From positions 62,001 to 126,000 of the forward strand of contig JAYKKR010000027.1 in NCBI GenBank assembly GCA_036971615.1: a stretch of DNA of 64,000 nucleotides, in the 5' to 3' direction. Position 1 is the first letter of the stretch; each line of letters begins with the position of its first letter. Below the pieces are notes generated by a model. That model was given only the letters and a program-made list of their open reading frames with translations, was not told the DNA's origin and made no database searches. Made by a program: the position numbers and the translations under genes. Positions 58,219 through 64,000 of the stretch are shown here, piece after piece. The DNA comes from Amyloporia xantha (taxonomy: Eukaryota; Basidiomycota; Agaricomycetes; Polyporales; Adustoporiaceae).

Positions 58219-59441
58219 ATGAACTCTTCTATGTTTTCTGACACGCTCAGCTCGCCGTCTACCTCTACGCCTCTCAAGAACCAATGCGACGCGATTGACT
58301 TGTTTTTGCTAGACAATGTGTCTGATTCTCTGTGTTCGGAAGCGTTGGCCATCGATGATCTCCCTTTGCACGCGATGTTCGCGTCCATATTGGAGGATCC
58401 ATTATTGCACTTCCTATCCGACACTGCTGGTCCATCACTACTCAATGCAGATGCTACGGCGGAGCCCTGGTTGAACTTTTCGCTCGACGGCAACTTTGAT
58501 CAGACGGGGCCGCGATGGCCATCCCAGTCATTGTAAGTCGTCTAGTTGCTTCATGTAAAGGCAGTTAACTCAGGTGCTTCATCGCATGGCATCAGGTTCC
58601 ACGCAACTTGGCCGGTCTCGACTATATGAATGCTGGCCCGTGCGCGCATGATGAAGGGTTTTTCCTAACGAAGACATCTACGCTCTGCTTGGACCCTGCT
58701 GTCCTTTTGTCTTCCCCGACACAGCAACTGGCCTGCTCGCTCCAGGGAATATCCCTGTCAGAGGGAGACACAGCTGGACCGTCCCGTATACCCAAGGTCT
58801 TTCCCTCAATTAACCAGCGCGTCAACTCCTCATCACCATCATTCAATTCCTCACCAAACACCGACCCGAATGTCAGCACAGACACGGATGGAGACAGGTC
58901 AGATTACCACTACAATCCTTCGCCCTCAGTGCGGGGTGGAACGAAGCGTTACAGCCCTTACAAACGAAAGATTTCAGGACACGCTCTTTACGCCGTCTCT
59001 TCCGCATCTCCTCCCACATCTCCCACTACGTCAAGTTCATCGACATCATTTCGTCCCCGCTGCCGAGCTCGTCCGCGGAACATCCAAACGGATGTCTCGC
59101 CATCCGCGCTCGCCGACTTGCTCACCGATGGCGTCTGCCCAGCCCCTGGCTGTGGTCATGTCCCGGCTACTGGCCGTATGCGCGACCTTCGACGACATAT
59201 GCGCACACACCGTGCGCGGGATAGTCAGGACACGTGGGTCTGCTGCGGGGTGTTTCTTGCAGACGCGGGAGAGTACGACATCATGGACTCGAGTCAATCC
59301 TATGAGTACAAGGGCTTCACGATGGTCGGTGGTTGTCGTCGGGGTTTCAGCCGAAAGGACGCGCTGATTCGGCATCTGCGGAACGATGGTATCCAATGTC
59401 GGGGTGATGCAGATCTGGCGGAGAGGCTCGGTCAACAATGA
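58219..59441 (+). CDS. C2H2-like zinc-finger protein C
   Basis: First exon 58219-58532 (MNSSMFSDTLSSPSTSTPL onward; LPLHAMFASILEDPLLHFL matches the other copies). The second exon runs to 59441 and codes the Ser/Pro-rich part, then the finger CPAPGCGHVPATGRMRDLR with RRHMRTH, CCGVFLADAGEYD and GCRRGFSRKDALIRHL. The acceptor that matches the other copies (58595) gives a frame error of one base; only an earlier AG (58573) keeps the frame, which implies a 41-nt intron and 393 residues. So either splicing has shifted or the gene is broken at the junction. The finger itself is intact and more diverged from A/B than those are from each other. Confidence 0.68.
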
Positions 59442-59869
59442 CGATGGCCATGTACTAGTATGCGGTTTATTTATCAACAGAGGTTCGTATGTGGCATCAA
59501 TCTCCCCTTGGCTCCTTCGGTTCTTGCCTCCGTCCACTTCATGTAGTTTCTCCTCATATCACACCATTGCATGCGAGAACCTCGTAGAGGCGTGTTAATA
59601 CACGCGCCGCGTCTTGCTATAGCACCGCGGAGATCCATGAACGCAGGGCTCAAGAGAGGAAGAGAGCAGGACATTCTACGCATCCGCCACATTGCACCGA
59701 TTTGGGAATATCATGCAAGTTGCCAATAGGGGCTAAAATGTTGCTGCGTCGATCTTTGGCCTCTGGCGTCGTCATAATCATGCATTGACCCGCAAGGGCC
59801 ACAGCGTTCAAATGGCCACACATTGTGTAGACTCCGCACAATGGTGGCCCTTAGCCGCGTCCTGCAACA
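59442..59869. other. 3' flank of zinc-finger C, no gene
   Basis: No supportable coding region; leads into another zinc-finger-type promoter at 59870. Confidence 0.4.
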
Positions 59870-60220
59870 TATAAAAGGCCCTAGTCTGACGGGGTTCTCC
59901 CTTATCACAACACCACCCCCTTCGACGATTCCACAACACTCACCTTGAATTCCTCCATGGTCTACGTCTCGCTTGATTCACCTTACATATATGCTCCTCC
60001 TGCGGACGATCCCGATGCGTTTCTCGCGTCCTATCTGACCGCTGGGCTCGTTTATCCCTCCGATGCATGCTCTGAAGCGCATGATCCAACTATGGACGCG
60101 ATGTTCGCGCCTACACCCGAGGAAAGTCAACTCCTTTCTGCTGGTTGTCAAGGCCTCGAGGTTCCCGTCAGTCAGGCTCTGGTACACCACTTTGCTCACG
60201 GCCAGATGCCCCCTCTATGA
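59870..60220 (+). pseudogene. Solitary promoter and first exon of a zinc-finger copy
   Basis: TATAAAAGGCCCTAGTCTGACGGGG starts at 59870, as in the intact copies. An open frame from the ATG at 59957 to 60220 codes 87 residues, with DPTMDAMFAPTPEESQLL matching the exon-1 region DLPLHAMFASILEDPLL. No second exon follows; the next zinc-finger promoter begins at 60265. It could still be expressed as a short peptide, but it is most simply a truncated copy. Confidence 0.55.
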
Positions 60221-60341
60221 CAATTTCAGGCCGATCTGTACGTGCGGTGGGCCCTTCGGCGCGTCTTAAAGGGCCCCAATGTGAGGAGGATGACGTCCTC
60301 ATCATAGCAGAAACCCGTCCGCCGATTCGATACCTCCCGCC

Positions 60342-61270
60342 ATGAATTTCTCTCTGATTCTCGATATGTTACACTCACCTTTCACCTCTACCTCCCTCGA
60401 AAACGAATCCGACGCGCTCCCCGCCCTCTGGTTGAATGATGGATCTGGTTCTTCGGCTGCTGCGGGCTCGGAAGCTCTATGCCTCAATGATCTCCCTCTG
60501 CACGTGAAGTTCACGTCCGTTCGCGAGGATCCAACCTCGTACTTTCAACCTGATATTGCTGGCCCACCATCACTTAATGCGAACGTCGATCCTTGGTTAG
60601 ACCTTCCGCTCGACAACGACTTTGAGCGGACGAAACCGCAATGGCCATCTGATTCATCGTGAGTTGTCTAGCTGCTTCATGTAAAGATGGCTAAATCAGG
60701 TGCTTTCTCGCACACTAGGCCTCCGCTCGACTTGGCAGATCTCGACTTCATGAATGCCGGCTTGCAAACACATGATAACGGCTCTTCCTTGATGAACGCC
60801 TCCCCGCTCTGCTTGGACCCTGCTGTCCTTGCGTCGTCCCCGGCACAGGAATTGGCTTCATCGAATTCAGGCCTGCATGTCAGCAGAGACGCGGGTGGAA
60901 ATGCGTCAGATTGCGACTACAATCTGTTGTCCTCAGTGTGGAGTGGCACGAAGCGTTAGAGCCCTTACAAACGTGAAACTTCAGGACGCGCTCTTCACGA
61001 TGTCTCTTCCCTGCTCCCGCCTACATTCCCACTCCGTCGAGTTCATCGGGACTCGTTCCCCCCTGGGGTCAAGCACTCCCACGAAACGTCCAAGTGCATG
61101 TCTCGTTGTATGCCTGACCATCGACAGTATATGTATAGGCACACATATACGGGATAACCATGAAGCATGCCGGAAATGAGCGAAGCGTATGAGTACAAGG
61201 GCTTTATGATGGCTGGGGGATGTCTAAAGGGCTTCAGCCGGCAAGACGCGCTCATTCGGCAATATTCTGA
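60342..61270 (+). pseudogene. Zinc-finger copy D, truncated before its finger
   Basis: A promoter-like block at 60265-60341 (TTAAAGGGCCCCAATG, CTCATCATAGCAGAAACC, CGATACCTCCCGCC) precedes the ATG. Exons 60342-60658 and 60719-60959 join in phase and code 185 residues up to a TAG directly after WSGTKR, i.e. just before the region leading to the finger. Downstream decayed finger sequence is still visible: PDHRQYMYRHT and, after more stops, YEYKGFMMAGGCLKGFSRQD. As it stands, the copy could make a fingerless protein of the disordered N-terminal part only. Confidence 0.65.
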
Positions 61271-61439
61271 ACACTTGAGCCATATCCATTCGGGAGTGCG
61301 ATTTGAAATGCGGTTTCTACGCTAAATAAGGCGGGTCTGGCTGGTGGTCCTGAAGGCTTGCCCAAGGTGATCGGCGCGCAGCCACTTCAGTGGTATCGTA
61401 TTCCAGTTCCTCGTCGAACTCTCACCCGCACGTCGGCAA

Positions 61440-61800
61440 GGATATGGACCCCGACACGTCACATTAAACTACGTCTCGTCCTCAGCTCGGACTAGGAAAA
61501 GAGGATATAGCCCCTACTACAAGTATAAGACATCCCGATGCCCCCCTCACGATGTGTCTTTCCTGTCGCCACCTAGCCCTCCTACTCCGTCAAGCTCATC
61601 GACAACCAACTTCTCCTGTGGCCGAAGGTGTACTGGCAACATACAAGCGGATATTATGCCGTCTAGACTCGAAAACGGCATCAACAATTACCCTTGCATG
61701 TGTCCCGCACCCAGGCCGTGGCTACGTCTCTGCCACTCATCGTGTGCACGGCCTCCGACGGCAAAGGCCAACAGTGGGTGCACGGGATAGTTACGAAGTG
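61440..61800 (+). pseudogene. Zinc-finger exon-2 fragment
   Basis: Translation in broken frames gives KRGYSPYYKYKTSRCPPHDV, SPPSPPTPSSSSTT and MPSRLENGINNYPCMCPAP, which correspond to the region before and into the first finger of the intact copies. Start, first exon and the rest of the finger are lost. It is the outermost remnant of module C. Confidence 0.55.
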
Positions 61801-62452
61801 TAACTTTGCTAGGGGTTCTCCCTTGCAACTGCATGATCATACCACGAGCTTCTATCCTCTTCTAAGGAACGGTGTACTCGTCTTTCTCGGTAAATTGATA
61901 GTGGCACCATTGACGACTGCGGGCAAAGCCGACTCGTGTTGTCTGTGTGATAGCAATCGGTCAAGTCCGCTGGTCTATATTCGATAGCAGCGTCTGATAC
62001 AACACAATTGATACACGGAAACTATACATATATGGTCCTAAAATTCGGCCTGCTGCATTCGCTCAATCACCATCACCAACCCAGGTACAAATGCAAAACA
62101 TGGAGGACTGCTCGACCAGAGGACGTGATATCAATCGGTCTTCTTAGTGTTTGCCGTTTCAGCTTGACTGTGAGATGTATGAGCAGCCTGATCGGCAGCA
62201 GTCTAGGGTACACAAGCTTGATTACTACCGAAAGCATTCGATGAGGAGTGTGAAGGTGATTTACCGATGTATCAGGATCCGCCGGTGGCCGCAAGGAAGC
62301 ACTGGCCTAGACAAAATGTTTCAGTATCTAAAGAGCAGTAGAAACATTTAACAGACCGTCTCCAGAATTCGCCGGAGGTTATCCTTTGAGATACAATCAG
62401 CGAGCTGCGAGTAGATGTATTTGGCAATGGGCAGAGTCTGCAGGAACGGCTT
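61801..62452. other. Intergenic, no gene seen
   Basis: Right boundary of the zinc-finger/FunK1 cluster. No recognisable coding sequence. Confidence 0.4.
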
Positions 62453-63567
62453 TCAGGACAGGAGCGTGTGGGAGAGAATGTGCGCCCGTACCACCCGGAG
62501 AGCATAGCGGTAGTAGTCGACCATGGTCGGCGTGGCGATATGGTCGAGAACTTGCGCGGCGCGTGACATCTCCAAAGAGGTGGACAGCAGGATGACGCTC
62601 AAGGATCGCACGTCGATGCCTTGCCCTCGGATTTCACTGGCCAGACCACGGGTGAATGTCGACATGAAGGACCAGCTCACAGCAGACGACAGCGAATCGC
62701 GAGCGACGTCAGATGAAACAACGTTCACTATCAAGCCTCGTTTTCTGCGGCCGCAAAGAATGCTGTTAGTGAGGACAGATAGACATCTCAAGGCGGGATC
62801 CTACCTTTCCACCATCCCGCGCAAGACCAGCTTCGTCATTCTCACAACGGCATTCGCATTCGCAACGAGCATATCACTGGCCTCTTGGTCGGAAGCTTCT
62901 ACGAAGTTCTTCGGGGACTCGTATATTTCGTCGACGTTGTTGACTAGACTTCAATCAGTACAATAGATGAACGGGTTCAGAGGACATCTACCCAGAACAC
63001 CGATATCTAGGCCATCGATCTCTGCCTCCAGGTTCTTCCACTCTTGGTCGTCGTGACTTTTCCCAAGGTCGAACGGCACAGCTTTGGTATGGATCTTGCA
63101 GTCCGGGGGACTGTTCCCTTCTGTAAACCATAATCGCCCGAGGTATATTACAGTCAACACAAATTGCAGTCGCTCCAAACAAAGAATGTTAACCCACGTA
63201 GCTCCAAGACCAAGACATCCAGGGCACTGCTGTCACCTCCGGTGACCATAACATTGAAGCCCTCACGAGCCAAGCGAAGGGAGTATTGTCTAGCATTCCC
63301 GACTGTTGCATGGGTGACAACTATTCGTCCATTATTAGTTACACACGAGCAATTTGGAATCAAATGAACACACCTGCCCATGCACCCTTTCCAGCCCCAT
63401 ATTTGTTCAGCTAATGGAGCACATCAGCATCACGCCTTTTGCATACATGAATATCGTACACTGTTGTATGCCTTGAGGAATTGCAGCAGCGCTCGAACGG
63501 CCACTTTGAGCAAGGCTAGAAAGCCGACGAAAATGAAGAAATACGCAATAAAGCTATGGCGTTCCAC
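62453..63567 (-). pseudogene. Decayed very-long-chain 3-ketoacyl-CoA reductase (KAR/Ifa38-type SDR) paralogue
   Basis: Six exon blocks on the minus strand (63567-63460, 63410-63374, 63320-63198, 63120-62992, 62943-62805, 62744-62453) join in phase. They give an N-terminal membrane helix (IAYFFIFVGFLALLKVAV), then YGAGKGAWAVVT, LAREGFNVMVTGGD, LVLELR, LDIGVLVNNV, VLRGMVERKRGLIVNVVSS and a short C-terminus. This is the architecture of the ER reductase that acts in very-long-chain fatty acid elongation. But the TGxxxGxG dinucleotide motif reads THATVGNA, and the YxxxK catalytic pair region reads VSWSFM, so both Tyr and Lys are gone. No in-frame ATG is seen before the helix. It is either a pseudogene or a non-catalytic paralogue. 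Confidence 0.7.
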
Positions 63568-64000
63568 TTCTCGACAGACGAGCTTAGGTCAGATTTGTCA
63601 TGATAGCGGAGAATTAGGGAGCACTGTACGAACAGAATCCGCGATGGTGATGATGATGGACAACATGGAGTCGGCCCCCCTGATTATAATGGTAGTAGTG
63701 AGGATCGATCATCTTGTATTGACTGTTGTAAATTGGAGAGTCGTTGCACTGCGCCACAGGTCTGAATTTAAACGGAAATCAAGCCTGCGGAGATAACAGC
63801 GACGTGTCGATAGAATGATAGATGCGCAGCCTAAACTGCCTTCTAGGAATACGTGTCAGACACGTCGCTGCTGCGTCGCTGCTGCGCACTGTCATTCTGT
63901 GCACAATGCCACGATCCAGACATCCTTATACCTATGCCATCATAAATGGCTCACGGCGGGCAAGAAACCGTGTGTGACTATCGACTCGGAAATGATCTGG
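63568..64000. other. Right-edge region
   Basis: No gene supported. Contains an 11-bp tandem repeat (GTCGCTGCTGC twice, near 63864-63885) beside a palindromic ACGTGTCAGACACGT near 63850. A plus-strand ATG at about 63907 could begin a gene that continues beyond the window. Confidence 0.35.

Noticed and set aside
63864..63885. Two GTCGCTGCTGC units considered as the start of a minisatellite or CRISPR-like array
   Set aside because: Only two adjacent units with no spacers, in a eukaryotic genome; no array.

Overview
The window looks like nuclear DNA of a mushroom-forming basidiomycete (Agaricomycetes, probably a bracket or crust fungus). Genes carry many short introns, mostly 45-75 nt with GT-AG borders. 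The families are typical of that group: BCS1-like AAA ATPases expanded in copy number, FunK1 kinases, DUF6535 membrane proteins, BTB-domain proteins, an F-box protein, CsbD-like stress proteins and a DUF1399 (GRDP-like) protein. I read exon structures by eye from splice signals, reading phase and comparison between paralogues inside the window; no database search was possible.

Layout. 0-2.7 kb: no gene I can name. 2.7-10.1 kb: two BCS1-like genes with the same seven-exon structure, facing each other around an Rpp40-like RNase P/MRP subunit gene (-) and a MYND-finger gene (+). 10.1-15.2 kb: gene-poor, with a 682-bp non-autonomous DNA transposon that has 79-bp terminal inverted repeats and TTA target duplications. 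15.2-18.4 kb: pantothenate synthetase and an F-box protein. 19.8-21.2 kb: a divergent pair of CsbD-like genes. 22.2-25.6 kb: a BTB array with one intact gene, one relic and one gene frameshifted by a 16-bp duplication. 26.6-28.3 and 42.5-44.4 kb: two DUF6535 membrane-protein genes, the first with a +1 frameshift. 29.2-31.8 kb: a DUF1399 gene with damaged splice sites. 44.8-47.2 kb: ATP-dependent NAD(P)H-hydrate dehydratase. 62.5-63.6 kb: a decayed 3-ketoacyl-CoA reductase (KAR) paralogue.

The most distinctive part is 32.8-61.8 kb. A module made of a FunK1-type kinase gene followed by C2H2-like zinc-finger genes occurs three times: A on the minus strand (39.2-33.8 kb), B on the plus strand (47.6-52.5 kb) and C on the plus strand (54.1-61.8 kb). 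Each kinase gene has the same conserved promoter block, and each zinc-finger copy or relic I could anchor starts from a near-identical TATA-plus-CTGACGGGG promoter. Modules A and C are collinear, but zinc-finger A is almost identical to zinc-finger B rather than C, which points to gene conversion or recent recombination. Several zinc-finger copies are truncated or decayed, so the cluster appears to turn over quickly.

The housekeeping genes (pantothenate synthetase, NAXD, RPP40) are intact and scattered. The lineage-specific families between them are duplicated, mosaic and decaying, which suggests a fast-evolving chromosomal region.
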